Source: 9FT-COMBO-48-23 sp963754385 (GTDB lineage: Bacteria > Chloroflexota > Dehalococcoidia > GIF9 > UBA5629). Taken from it: a DNA stretch of 64,000 bases. Positions 33,016 through 43,800 of this stretch are shown here, piece by piece. The notes under the pieces are model-generated. The model made no database searches, was not told the DNA's origin, and was given only the letters and a program-made list of their open reading frames with translations. Where the stretch lies: NCBI GenBank assembly GCA_963754385.1, contig CAVWGE010000002.1:248001-312000 (forward strand). Reading direction: 5' to 3'. A program made the position numbers and the translations under genes. The first letter of the stretch is position 1. The number at the start of each line of letters is the position of its first letter.

Positions 33016-33100
33016 GTATTGTATCTTGCCCTTTGTCTTTGATGGGATAATATGCGGCGGCAGAAAGTGCCGCCATCTTTGTTATTTCAGAGTAGCAACT

Positions 33101-33787
33101 ATGAAGTTCGGCATTATTATCTTTCCCGGCACCTGGAGCGACAGAGACTGCTATTACGCCCTAAGCGATATCTTAAAACAGAAGGTTAACTATATCTGGC
33201 ATAAAGAGACAAACCTTTCCGAGTATGATTGCGTCGTCTTGCCCGGTGGCTTTTCCTATGGCGATTACTTGCGGCCGGGAGCTATCGCCAGGTTTTCCCC
33301 GGTGATGGCATCGCTGGAGCGTTTCGCCTCTCAAGGCAAGCTGGTCATAGGCATCTGCAACGGCTTTCAGATTCTATGTGAATCAGGACTTCTTCCCGGG
33401 GCACTACTGACCAATGACCACCTGGAATACCGCTGTCAATGGACGCATCTCAAGGCAGAGAACACTTCGACCGCCTTCACTTCACAATGTCAAAATGGGC
33501 AGGTACTCAAGATTCCTATCTCCCATTACGAAGGCAGATACTACGCCGATGATGCCACACTTGCCGAACTGGAGGCTGATAGACGCGTTATTTTCCGCTA
33601 CTCAACTCCAATAGGTCAGATAACCGAATCGGCAAACCCTAACGGCTCATTGCACAATATCGCCGGTATCATGAATAAAAAGGGCAACATATTAGGCATG
33701 ATGCCGCATCCCGAGCGAGTCTGTGAGCCGCTACTCGGCAGCAGCGATGGTAATGTTATCTGGGAGTCAATAATTGCCAGTATCTAA
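33101..33787 (+). CDS. purQ: Phosphoribosylformylglycinamidine synthase, glutaminase subunit
   Basis: A class I glutamine amidotransferase that supplies ammonia to PurL in step 4 of purine synthesis. The nucleophile elbow is VIGICNGFQILCESG, with Cys in GICNGFQ (about residues 81-89). The His-Glu pair lies in GMMPHPERV (about 201-209). Early motifs VLPGGFSYGDYLRPG (about 43-57) are diagnostic. ATG 33101 gives 228 residues, normal for PurQ; the TTG at 33026 would add 25 residues without similarity. Its stop lies inside the start of purL (14-base overlap), so the two are coupled. The third subunit PurS is not encoded between yqeY and purQ. Confidence 0.93.
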   Translation: MKFGIIIFPGTWSDRDCYYALSDILKQKVNYIWHKETNLSEYDCVVLPGGFSYGDYLRPGAIARFSPVMASLERFASQGKLVIGICNGFQILCESGLLPGALLTNDHLEYRCQWTHLKAENTSTAFTSQCQNGQVLKIPISHYEGRYYADDATLAELEADRRVIFRYSTPIGQITESANPNGSLHNIAGIMNKKGNILGMMPHPERVCEPLLGSSDGNVIWESIIASI

Positions 33788-35978
33788 AGAAACGCTTGAT
33801 GAAGTCGCGCTGAGCGAGAAGGAATACCAGCTTATTGTTGAAAAGCTCGGTAGAGAGCCGAGCGAGGTCGAGCTGGGTATGTTCGGCTCGCTGTGGAGCG
33901 AGCACTGCGGCTATAAGCATTCCAAAGCCTTGCTTAAACAGCTGCCCTCCAAAAGCAAACGGTTATTGGTCAAGCCCGGGGAAGAAAATGCCGGAGTGGT
34001 GGACATCGGTGAGGGGCTGGTGATAGTGATGAAGATAGAGTCTCACAACCACCCATCGGCAATTGAGCCGTATCAAGGTGCAGCAACAGGGGTGGGAGGC
34101 ATCGTTCGGGATATATTCACCATGGGAGCTCGACCGATTGCCCTCATGAATTCGCTTCGCTTCGGTCCTCTGACCAACCCTCATAATCGATATCTTTTCG
34201 GTGGAATAGTTGGCGGCATTGCCGGCTACGGCAACTGCCTGGGCATTCCCGATGTTGGCGGCGAAATTTTCTTCGCCGATTGCTACTCGGCTAACCCGCT
34301 GGTAAATGCGCTATGCCTGGGCATTGCCGAAGCCAAGAACCTGGTCAGAGCAAGAGCCTACGGAGAAGGTAACTTTCTCATGCTGGTTGGAGCCGATACC
34401 GGCCGTGACGGACTGCATGGCGCCTCTGGTCTGGCATCGAGGACATTCGAGGAGGAGCGAGAACTGAGGTCTACAGTCCAAGTCGGAAATCCCTTTCTCG
34501 AGAAACTGCTTATAGAAGCCTGTCTTGAGCTGGCCAAAACCGATTGGATTGCTGGCATGCAAGATTTAGGCGCCGCCGGACTGACCAGCTCAGCCGTGGA
34601 ATCAGCAGCCAGAGGCGGCAGCGGCATCGAAATCGATGTCCTCAAGATGCCGCGCCGGGAGAAGGGTATGACTCCTTACGAGGTTATGCTGTCTGAATCA
34701 CAGGAGAGAATGCTGGTGGTGGCGAAGAAGGGTTATGAGAACAAAGTGAAAGCTCTGTTTGACCGCTGGGAGCTGCGCTCGGATATAATCGGCCGCGTGA
34801 CCGGCGATGGCATAGCCAGAATTAGAGAAGGGAAAAAGGTGGTGGCTGAGGCACCGGTAAACCTGCTGATTTCAACACCTGTTTACCGAAGGCGAGTCAA
34901 AAAGCCGGAATGGCTCAACAAATTGCAGGCATTTGATGTCACCTCAATTCCAGATTTATCACGGAAGAAAGCGAACTCAACACTTCTCCGTCTGCTGGCA
35001 TCGCCCAACATCGCCAGCAAGCGTTGCGTCTATCGCCAGTACGACCACCAGGTGGGCAACAACACCGTAGTTCTGCCCGGCAGTGATGCTGCCGTGCTGC
35101 GCATTCAAGGAACAAAAAAGGCTATCTCATTGACCACTGATGGCAATGCCCGTTACTGCTATGTGAATCCTTACCTCGGCGGTGTAATCGCTGTGGCTGA
35201 AGCAGCCAGAAACCTGACCTGCAGCGGTGCTCAGCCCCTGGCTATTACCGACTGCCTAAATTTCGGCAATCCGGAGAAAGACGATGTTTACTATCAACTG
35301 AAAGAGTGCATCAATGGTATGGTTCGAGCCTGCCGGGAGCTGAAAATACCGGTTATCAGCGGCAATGTCAGCCTCTACAACGAGACCAAAGGCGAAGCCA
35401 TATATCCGACCCCGGTCATTGGAATGGTCGGGCTTATCGATGATGTAGACAGACATTGCATCTCTGGATTCAGGAATGAAGGTGACATGGTGTTTTTGCT
35501 GGGCGATAGCCAAACCATTGATAGCAGTATCGGCAGCAGCGAATATCTCGAGCTAATACACGGCATAATAAAGGGAAACCCTTACATCGATTTAGGGATG
35601 GAGAAGCGGCTGCAGCATTGCTGCCTCGAGGCGATCGGACGAGGGCTCATAAACTCAGCTCATGATTGCTCCGAAGGAGGGCTAGGTGTTACCCTGGCAG
35701 AAAGTTGCCTGGCTAACGGCCTCGGCTTCGTTAGTCGTGACTGGGAGTTTGAAGGAAGGCTGGATGCAGCTCTTTTCGGTGAGGCTCAATCGAGAATTGT
35801 AGTCTCAGCAGCGCCCAAATCAGCCCGGAAATTAGAGAAACTCGCCGCTCGTTACCAGATAGCAGCCACAAGGCTGGGTACGGTAGGCGGCAAGCGGATG
35901 ATATTAAAAGGCTACATCGATTTGCCTCTAAAAGAGGTGGGAGTGACCTGGTGGAGTGGACTTGAGAAATCGTTATAA
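33774..35978 (+). CDS. purL: Phosphoribosylformylglycinamidine synthase, synthetase subunit
   Basis: ATP-dependent small-type PurL that converts FGAR to FGAM using ammonia from PurQ. Duplicated PurM-like halves are visible: SEHCGYKHSK (about residues 44-53); ESHNHPSAIEPYQGAATGVGGIVRD (about 91-115); MQDLGAAGLTSSAVE (about 261-275); and the second half's DGNARYCYVNPYLGGVIAVAEAARN. At 734 residues it fits the PurSQL type, not the 1300-residue fused enzyme. TTG 33774 follows GGGAG at eight bases. The DUF1015 gene follows after 14 bases with its own GGAGG. Confidence 0.94.
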   Translation: MPVSKETLDEVALSEKEYQLIVEKLGREPSEVELGMFGSLWSEHCGYKHSKALLKQLPSKSKRLLVKPGEENAGVVDIGEGLVIVMKIESHNHPSAIEPYQGAATGVGGIVRDIFTMGARPIALMNSLRFGPLTNPHNRYLFGGIVGGIAGYGNCLGIPDVGGEIFFADCYSANPLVNALCLGIAEAKNLVRARAYGEGNFLMLVGADTGRDGLHGASGLASRTFEEERELRSTVQVGNPFLEKLLIEACLELAKTDWIAGMQDLGAAGLTSSAVESAARGGSGIEIDVLKMPRREKGMTPYEVMLSESQERMLVVAKKGYENKVKALFDRWELRSDIIGRVTGDGIARIREGKKVVAEAPVNLLISTPVYRRRVKKPEWLNKLQAFDVTSIPDLSRKKANSTLLRLLASPNIASKRCVYRQYDHQVGNNTVVLPGSDAAVLRIQGTKKAISLTTDGNARYCYVNPYLGGVIAVAEAARNLTCSGAQPLAITDCLNFGNPEKDDVYYQLKECINGMVRACRELKIPVISGNVSLYNETKGEAIYPTPVIGMVGLIDDVDRHCISGFRNEGDMVFLLGDSQTIDSSIGSSEYLELIHGIIKGNPYIDLGMEKRLQHCCLEAIGRGLINSAHDCSEGGLGVTLAESCLANGLGFVSRDWEFEGRLDAALFGEAQSRIVVSAAPKSARKLEKLAARYQIAATRLGTVGGKRMILKGYIDLPLKEVGVTWWSGLEKSL

Positions 35979-35992
35979 ACCGGAGGAAACAC

Positions 35993-37276
35993 TTGGCTGA
36001 GATAAGTCCTTTTTCAGGCGTACGTTACAATCAAGAAATCGTCGGAGACATGGCGTCAGTCATCTGCCCGCCCTACGATGTCATCTCCACGGAAGAGCAG
36101 AGAGCCTACTACGAGAAAAGCGAATACAATGCCATCCGCCTCGAGCATGGAATAGCGCTGCCCAAAGATACAAAAGCCAACGATAAACACAGCCGGGCCA
36201 GTGCTACTTTCAACCAGTGGCTAAAAGACCGGCTACTGATATTTGACCACGTACCTTCGTTCTATATCCACGAGCATACTTTTACCTATCAAAATACCAG
36301 AAAACGGCGACTTGGGTTTATGGCCTGTGTCAGACTGGAACCCTGGGAAAACAAGATTATATTCCCTCATGAAAATACGGTACCCGGGATAAAAAGCGAC
36401 CGCCTGGACTTAATGCGAGCCTGCGCTGCCAATTTCAGTCCGCTTCTTGGCCTATATGAAGACCTCGGACAAAAAGTCACCAAGTTATTAACTTCGCAGG
36501 CAAGCCGTAAGCCGGCGATTGACTTTAGCGAAGCTGTTGAAACACACAAACTGTGGGTAGCTAACGAACCTGAATTCGTACAGAGAGTCAGCCACTTCCT
36601 GGCTTCCAGGCCCATTTATATCGCCGATGGACATCATCGCTACGAGACAGCACTGGCTTACCGGGATGAAAGGCGACAAGAAACTTCGTCTGGCAAGGGA
36701 AATGAAGCCTTTAATTTTATCATGATGACACTGGTGCCCTTCTCCGACCCCGGAATTATCGTGCTGCCTATCCACCGCCTGGTGCATAACTTATCTTCTA
36801 AAGTCGTTACTCAATTTAAAGACACTCTGGAAACACTTTTTGAAGTGGAATCTGTCCCCTTAGGAGAAACTGGCTTGCCCGAGATAAGAGGAGCCATAAC
36901 ACGTGTTTTAGGGCTGGAGCCGGGCAGTGTTATAGGTCTGAAACTCCGCCACTCATCATCCGTCAAGGAAATGATGCCCGAGGGTCATTCTGAAGCCTAT
37001 AAAAGACTGGACGTCAGCATTGTTCAACATCTTGTTATCGACAAGCTAACAGCCCTCGACAAAAGCAGCAGTGTTACTTATACCCCGAACATTGCAGAAG
37101 CTCATCGACTGGTGGAAAGCGGTGAATGCCAACTGGCTTTTCTACTGAACCCTATATCGGTGACAACCATCAAGGCAATCGCTGATGCCAACGACAAGAT
37201 GCCGGGAAAGTCAACTTACTTCTACCCCAAATTGCCCACAGGCCTGGTCATCAACCGTCTAGATGGAACATTGTAA
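35993..37276 (+). CDS. DUF1015 family protein
   Basis: 427 residues. The opening ISPFSGVRYNQEIVGDMASVICPPYDVIS is the conserved N-terminal DUF1015 block, and IADGHHRYETALAYRDER (about 204-221) is its most conserved motif. Other strong pieces are FIHEHTF-like YIHEHTFTYQ and HENTVPGIKSDRL. The family is widespread in anaerobes and its function is not established here; linkage to serine or purine metabolism has been noted for relatives but is not proven by this sequence. TTG 35993 with GGAGG nine bases upstream. Last gene of the rpsU-yqeY-purQ-purL operon. Confidence 0.88.
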   Translation: MAEISPFSGVRYNQEIVGDMASVICPPYDVISTEEQRAYYEKSEYNAIRLEHGIALPKDTKANDKHSRASATFNQWLKDRLLIFDHVPSFYIHEHTFTYQNTRKRRLGFMACVRLEPWENKIIFPHENTVPGIKSDRLDLMRACAANFSPLLGLYEDLGQKVTKLLTSQASRKPAIDFSEAVETHKLWVANEPEFVQRVSHFLASRPIYIADGHHRYETALAYRDERRQETSSGKGNEAFNFIMMTLVPFSDPGIIVLPIHRLVHNLSSKVVTQFKDTLETLFEVESVPLGETGLPEIRGAITRVLGLEPGSVIGLKLRHSSSVKEMMPEGHSEAYKRLDVSIVQHLVIDKLTALDKSSSVTYTPNIAEAHRLVESGECQLAFLLNPISVTTIKAIADANDKMPGKSTYFYPKLPTGLVINRLDGTL

Positions 37277-37366
37277 GTCAAGTCGGACATCTTTTATAGA
37301 CGCCCCAGATGGCTGCCGTACTTTAACCTAAACGAAACGAACTTCTGTGCAGTGGTACTTGACCTT

Positions 37367-40300
37367 CTACCGTCCTGCGGTTAAAGCGCGCTGCACCTCT
37401 GTGCTTAACTGCTCGGCATCAAAAGGCTTGTCGACATGGGCAACTTTGGTCTCGGAGAGGAACTTTTCGGTATCTGCACCCATGATATCGCCGGTGATGA
37501 AGACTACTCTACGGGTTAACGACTTGGCTATCTTCTGAATACGCCTGTATAATTCCACGCCATCCATGCCCGGCATCTTGATATCCAGCAGGATGAGGTT
37601 ATATCTCTGGCTTTCAATTTTCTTCAGGGCATCATCAGCGTTATCTACAGTCTCTACCTTGTGACCTTCACCAGTTAGCACCCGATTGACGATGTCCCTT
37701 ACCACCTTCTCATCGTCCACCACCAGTATCCTGGCTTTGGCCACCTTACCAGGCTGTTCCACAACTGGCTCGGATGGCTTTAGCGGTTCGACTTCGGTGA
37801 CTACAGGCAGCTCAATGGTAAGGGTAGCACCTTTGCCCGGCTGGCTTTCAGCGTATATCTTCCCCTTATGTTCGGCTACTATACCATAGCACAGACTCAA
37901 CCCCAGCCCGGTGCCCTGACCGGCCTCTCTGGTGGTGAAAAAGGGGTCGAATATCCTATCCATGACCTCTGGTTTTATTCCCGGGCCATTGTCTTTGACG
38001 CATATCTTTATCGTGTTATGGCTCTTCTCTGTGGTTATGGTGAGCTTGCCCTTGCCGTGAGCCAGCTTCATCTCCGTCTCGGCGTTGACGATTAAGTTAA
38101 GGAGCACCTGCTGTATTTGACCCGGGTCAGCCACAGTTTCCGGCAAATCAAGAGCCAGCCGGGTATTAACCTTAATGTTGTTAGCCGTCAGGTGATAAGT
38201 TCGCAGGACGAGTGTGCTTTCTATAAGCTCGTTGATATCCACCAGCTTTCGCTCCGGCTTGGTCTGGCGAGAGAAAGCCAGCAGCCTCTGTACGATGCCG
38301 GCCACCCGCTGAGCACACTCATTGATGGCTGCCAAATCGCTCCTGATGTCCGACGGGATGTCCTTTCGGTCTATAAGCAACTGGGCATAGCCAATGACGC
38401 CGGTGAGAGGGTTGTTTATCTCGTGGGCGACGCCGGCTGCCATCTCGCCCACTGAAGCTAAGCGACTTGTTGCCTGAGCCTTTAGCTCCAGTTGCCTCCG
38501 CTCCTCTTCCGCCACCTTGCGCTCGGTAATATCACAACCAACGCCCCGAAAACCTATAATTTCTCCTGTCTGGCTGCGCAAAAGAGAAACCGAGGCGTCG
38601 GCAAATCCTATGCTCCCATCCTTTCTGATGACTTTCCACAGAAAGCCTTTATTCGGCTCGCCCGTTCTGTAAACCTGGTTAAAAGCCCGATACACGTGCT
38701 CGATATCCTCTTGAGCCGTGAAGTTTCGATAGTTCATCCCCAGTAGCTCTTCTCTAGAATATGCCAGGTTGCGGCACGTAGCATCATTGACGAAGGTGAG
38801 GTTGCCGGCAAGGTCTACCTCAAAATAGCTATCCGCTATTTCTGCTAGGATAGTCCGGTATTTTTCTTCGGATTGCCTCAAAGCTTCCTCGGACTTCCTG
38901 CGATCAGTGATGTCCCGTGACACCCCTAGAATACCGATAGGTTGGCCATCTGTATCTCGCAGGAAAGAAGCATTGATTTCAACCCGGACTGTAGAGCCAT
39001 CTTTGCAGATATGCTCAAGTTCCAGCGTCCGCACCCTGGACAGGTCCTTTGGCTCCATGCTTTCTAAGGCTAGTTCTTCCGCGAATGCTTTCACCGCAAT
39101 CTCAAGGGAGGAGGGGGTGAAGACCTCCTCCAGAGACTGGGCCATAACTTCTTCAACGGTGTAGCCCCGGACCTGCAAAACAGATGGGCTCATATAGGTG
39201 AACTGCAAATTCATATCCATGGTCCAGATGATGTCTCTGGCATTCTCAGCGAGCAAGCGATATTTCTGTTCGCTCTCCCGCAGTATCTCCTCCGTCCGCT
39301 TGCGCTCGGTGATATCGGTGAGGATGCAGTGGGTCTGTTTGAAACGTACTTGTTCATCATATCCGATGCTGCCAATGATAACCATTATTGCGTGTGAACC
39401 ATCTTTTTTCACGATTTCGATCTCGGCCTCTACTTCTCCCCTGGCTTTGAACTCAGTGAATCGCTTCTTGAAGGCTTCTACCTCGTGCGGCGCAAAGAAA
39501 TCACCGAACCACCGCCCAATTACCTCTTCGCGTGAGTATCCCATAGTATTTAGCCACACTTGGTTCACTGTTATGAAACGTCCATCGGCATCTAAGGATT
39601 GGTATGCTAGCGGAGCTCGTTCATAAAGTAGGCGAAATCGCTCTTCACTGCTACTCAATATCTCTTCTGCCTTTTTGCGCTCGGTGATGTCTACGATGGC
39701 TGCTTGGATAGCAGGTTTCCCACCGTACTCGATCCGGTTGGCAAACATCTCCAGCCAACGCATCGTCCCGTCCTTTCGAATACCGCGATATTCATACTGG
39801 GAAGGTACCGTTTTCCCTGCCAGCCGGTCTTGGAGGCAACCCCAAACGAGTGCTTGGTCTTCGGGGTGTACCATCGCCTGCACTTTTGCCGGCGGCAGTG
39901 AGAGTAGCTCCTCAACACTATACCCGGAGATTTCGGCAGAGACAGTGTTGGCAAAGACGATGCGGAAATCTTGAATCACAAGTAGTCCCTGCAAAGACTG
40001 TTCGGTCAATGTTCGATACTTATTCTCGCTCTGGCGCAGCGTATCCATTACCCGCTGCTCACGCTCAACATTATTCAGCCAATGCTGGACTTCCAGCTCA
40101 GCACGTTTGCGATTGAGGAATTCCTCAGGTGGGACGTAGTAGAAATTATGGTAGATACGGTTACCGCGCACCAGCAGCGGATGAGTCATGATGACGCCTT
40201 TGATAACCTCTGGGTCGAATTTCCAGCGGTCATACTGGCAGATGCCAAGTGCGGGATATTTAGAGTAGAAGTCCCGGTTCAGCTTGGCTTCATATTCTAG

Positions 40301-40825
40301 GAGCCTTTCGGAGCCGGGCAAGCCGTGGAGCACCCAAGTCATTTCACCTGTCAACCGCAACGCCGGATAGCCCTCGGCAATGGCTTTTTCGGTCTCGGTA
40401 ATGAGGAGGCTAATCATAAGGTCAGGGTCAAAAGAACCTTCTTTAGTATAGGCTTCGCTCTCACAGAGGATGACGAGCTGCCCTGACGCCTCAGTGGAAG
40501 CAACGTCTACGCCTTCTGCCTGCAGATAACCATGCAACTGCTCAGCGGTGTGAGCATCGGCAAAGTAGCAGCACTTTTCGCCGCGTTTCAGCCCCATTGA
40601 TATGAAGGGCACCACGGCAGCCCGCCATTCTTCCTGTGATTCATAAATGAGACAAAGGTGGTCGTGTGGCTTGAGCGTCTCAAGCATCCTGATAAGGCTT
40701 ACATCTTGAGACTGGAGGCTCAAGCTATGGTCATGGCTGGGGGAAATGCCGCGCGTACTTCTGACCTTAGACGAGCGACTGCGTTGTGCCCTTGGACGCC
40801 TGGCTGACGGCCCTTTTTCTCTCAT
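37367..40825 (-). CDS. MEDS/PAS hybrid sensor histidine kinase with receiver domain
   Basis: A 1152-residue cytoplasmic sensor. A basic N-terminal stretch leads to a MEDS (DcmR-type) sensory domain (about residues 50-215, HDHLCLIYESQEEWRAAVVP). Four PAS domains follow (about 270-775), each ending in a DITER-type motif. HisKA has the phospho-acceptor H-box GVAHEINNPL (about 800-815). HATPase_c carries NLIVNAETEM, DNGPGI, and GTGLGLSL. A C-terminal receiver (about 1030-1150) has VVDDE, the phospho-Asp in LLDIKMPGMDG, and Lys in VDKPF. No membrane helix, so the signal is internal. The start is uncertain: ATG 40825 or GTG 40846, neither with a strong ribosome site. It follows the HD-GYP gene, likely in one transcript. 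Confidence 0.9.
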   Translation of the reverse strand: MREKGPSARRPRAQRSRSSKVRSTRGISPSHDHSLSLQSQDVSLIRMLETLKPHDHLCLIYESQEEWRAAVVPFISMGLKRGEKCCYFADAHTAEQLHGYLQAEGVDVASTEASGQLVILCESEAYTKEGSFDPDLMISLLITETEKAIAEGYPALRLTGEMTWVLHGLPGSERLLEYEAKLNRDFYSKYPALGICQYDRWKFDPEVIKGVIMTHPLLVRGNRIYHNFYYVPPEEFLNRKRAELEVQHWLNNVEREQRVMDTLRQSENKYRTLTEQSLQGLLVIQDFRIVFANTVSAEISGYSVEELLSLPPAKVQAMVHPEDQALVWGCLQDRLAGKTVPSQYEYRGIRKDGTMRWLEMFANRIEYGGKPAIQAAIVDITERKKAEEILSSSEERFRLLYERAPLAYQSLDADGRFITVNQVWLNTMGYSREEVIGRWFGDFFAPHEVEAFKKRFTEFKARGEVEAEIEIVKKDGSHAIMVIIGSIGYDEQVRFKQTHCILTDITERKRTEEILRESEQKYRLLAENARDIIWTMDMNLQFTYMSPSVLQVRGYTVEEVMAQSLEEVFTPSSLEIAVKAFAEELALESMEPKDLSRVRTLELEHICKDGSTVRVEINASFLRDTDGQPIGILGVSRDITDRRKSEEALRQSEEKYRTILAEIADSYFEVDLAGNLTFVNDATCRNLAYSREELLGMNYRNFTAQEDIEHVYRAFNQVYRTGEPNKGFLWKVIRKDGSIGFADASVSLLRSQTGEIIGFRGVGCDITERKVAEEERRQLELKAQATSRLASVGEMAAGVAHEINNPLTGVIGYAQLLIDRKDIPSDIRSDLAAINECAQRVAGIVQRLLAFSRQTKPERKLVDINELIESTLVLRTYHLTANNIKVNTRLALDLPETVADPGQIQQVLLNLIVNAETEMKLAHGKGKLTITTEKSHNTIKICVKDNGPGIKPEVMDRIFDPFFTTREAGQGTGLGLSLCYGIVAEHKGKIYAESQPGKGATLTIELPVVTEVEPLKPSEPVVEQPGKVAKARILVVDDEKVVRDIVNRVLTGEGHKVETVDNADDALKKIESQRYNLILLDIKMPGMDGVELYRRIQKIAKSLTRRVVFITGDIMGADTEKFLSETKVAHVDKPFDAEQLSTEVQRALTAGR

Positions 40826-40884
40826 ATGTTCAATCCAATAAGTCACGCCTCTGGCATGGTTCTGGCTTCCGCTATCTTAATCGC

Positions 40885-43800
40885 CTAGTCTAACTTGAAC
40901 TCCTTTTCATAGAATAGTTTGAAACATGCGTCCACAACTTCGGGGTCATAAAGGACGCCGCTTTTCTGCGATATCTCATCCAGGGCTTGCCCCATGCCGA
41001 GAGATGGACGGTAAGGTCGGTGAGATGCCATAGCTTCAACAACATCGGCTACAGCCAGGATTTTGGCTTCAAGAAGCATGTCTTCACCTCTAAGACCCTG
41101 CGGGTAACCGGAACCATCCAGCCTCTCATGATGCTGAAGGACGATTTGGGCAACCGGCCAGGGGAACTCCACGGTCTTCAATATATCGTAGCCGGCTTGG
41201 GAGTGCATCTTAACCAGGTTGAACTCGACCTCGTTCAGTTTGCCAGGCTTGCTGAGAATCTCAGCCGGTATATACAGCTTGCCGACATCGTGAAGAGAGC
41301 CAGCCACATGTATTCCCTCGATTTGCTCCTGCGGCAATCCCATTTCGGTGGCGATGGCGACAGCAAGGCGGGTCACCCGCTGCTGATGGCCGGCGGTGTA
41401 GGGGTCTCTCACCTCAGCTACTGATGCCAGGGCATTTACCGTCCCCTCCAAAGCTTTGCCTAAACTGGCAAGGCTTTGCTGGAGTTCCCGGCGCAGTCGC
41501 AAAGTTCTTATACCTAAAGTGACGTCGGCGGCTGCCTCTACCAGGAAATCAATCTCCGCATCCCCGAAGGCGCCTTTACTTCCCGAATAAATGCTAAGTG
41601 CGCCTATCACTTCAGTATCATAAATCAAAGGAACAGCTAAAGAGGATGCATATCCTCTTTTGAGAGCAGCTTCTCTCCAAGGGGGAAACCCCGGGTCATT
41701 TTCGATATCGGCTACGGTGCACGGCTGGCTGGTTTTGATAGCTGTACCTATAGGACCCCTGCTGTACGAGGAACCACTCAAGCTTATCTTTAGTGACGAA
41801 AGGTAACCGTCTTCGAATCCTGAGTAAGCAACCGGCTTTACTTCACGACTCTCCTTGTCAGCAAGCCCTATCCAGCAAAATTTAATGAACTCGACGCCCG
41901 CAAGGAAATGGCAAACTTGTTCAAAAAGTGCGGGCTCATCATCGACTTTGAGCAGTGCTTCGTTAATGTACCTGATAGCCGTCTGCAAAGAATACAGTTT
42001 CTTTACCTGCTCCGCCGCCTGCTTGCGCTCGGTGATATCTTGATACACCGCCTGGAATTGCCTTTCCCCGTTCCAGAGCAATTCTCCATAGGACACAGCT
42101 AGATGTCGAACTTGACCATCACCGCGCACAATGCTGGCCTCGTAATTGAGGGGGGCATCTTCTCCTTGCTTTCTCTTTCTCATTATTTTCATGTGCTCAG
42201 CATAGCCCTTAGGAGTATAACGCTGTTTTCTAGGCACAGCTTGCATTTCCTCAATAGTATTGTAGCCCCAGATATTCAAAAAAGCCCGGTTAGCGTAAAT
42301 ATGCTTTCCATCTTTATCGATAACGTGTATGCCTAAAGGTGAGCTTTCTATTGAGTCACGGAAATTCTGCTCCGAAAGGCGTAGCGCTTCTTCCGCCAGC
42401 TTTTTATCGGTGACGTCCCTAAACGAAATGAGACCGGCTAACTTGCCCTGATATTCAGTCAATGTGCCAATCGTGCTTACCCATATATCCTTGCCGGACT
42501 TATTTGTCAGGCGAAACTCGTTCGTCTGTCGCAGGTCATGCTCAAACATATCTTTTTTGACGATAGCGAGGACTCGCTCTCTTTCCTCCACGGGTATGAA
42601 GTCGAATGGGTTTGCACCGAGCGCTTCATCAATGGAATCAAAACCAAATATATCTACAGCGGCTTGGTTAACCAGCAAGACTTTCATCGTTTCGTCCATG
42701 ACACAAATGCCATCAAGTTTGCTGTTGAATAAGGTCCTGTATCTCTCCTCCGATTGCCGCAGAGCCTCCTCTGTCACCTTGCGCTCGGTAATATCACGGG
42801 AAATCCCTAGCAGCCCAACAAGACGACCGTTCTGGTCACGCAGGAGAGTCACCCTAATCTCAACCCAGACTGTAGAGCCATCTTTGCAGGTATGTTCAAG
42901 TTCTAGGATCCGCGATCTAGTCAAGTCATTCTGCTCCATGCCTTCTATGGCTAGTTCCTCCTCGAGAGCCTTCATAGCGACCTCAAGCGAGGATGGGGTA
43001 AAAATCTCCTCCACTGATTGGGACATAACTTCTTCAGCAGTATAGCCTCGCAGGTACAGAACAGACGGGCTCATATAGGTGAACCGCAGATTCATATCCA
43101 TGGTCCAGATGACGTCTCTGGCATTCTCGGCGAGCAAGCGATATTTTTGTTCACTCTCACGCAACACCTCATCCACCTGCTTGCGCTCGGTGATGTCACG
43201 GATGATTACCAGGTCAGCTGGTTTTCCTTTGTAGCTAATTACACCTGCGTTCACCTCACCATATAACCTGCTACCGTCCTTACTTACGAGTGTTATCTCG
43301 TATGCCGGTGGGACATCCTCGCCAGCTATACGCCGCTTATAGAGATCAGCCATTTCACGCAGATTGTCAGGATGTAGATGCTCGATAAAAGGAGTGTCAT
43401 TAAACTCCTCAACAGTGCCGCTCCACATGTTCGCTAAACGCGGGTTGAGATATTTAACGATTCCATCCTGAATAATGCAGATACCATCATTAGCTCGTTC
43501 GGCCACGTCGCGATATTTCTCCTCGCTCTCCTGCAGTGCCTCCTCTGCTTGCTTACGCTTTGTGACATCGCGGAAAAAGCCTTGTGTGCTGACAGGCTTC
43601 CCTTCGACAAACCGGCAGTGGGAATCTCCTTCCACAGCAATCGGACTGCCGTCTTTTGCCACGAATACAGCCGCGATGTCAAGTACATGCTCACCAGCCA
43701 TGACCCTTTTAAAGAGCTCCATGCAGTGGTCCATAGATTCAGGGGAGATTATGTCCCATATTTTTAGCTGGGCAATTTCTTTCTCGCTGTATCCCAGCAC

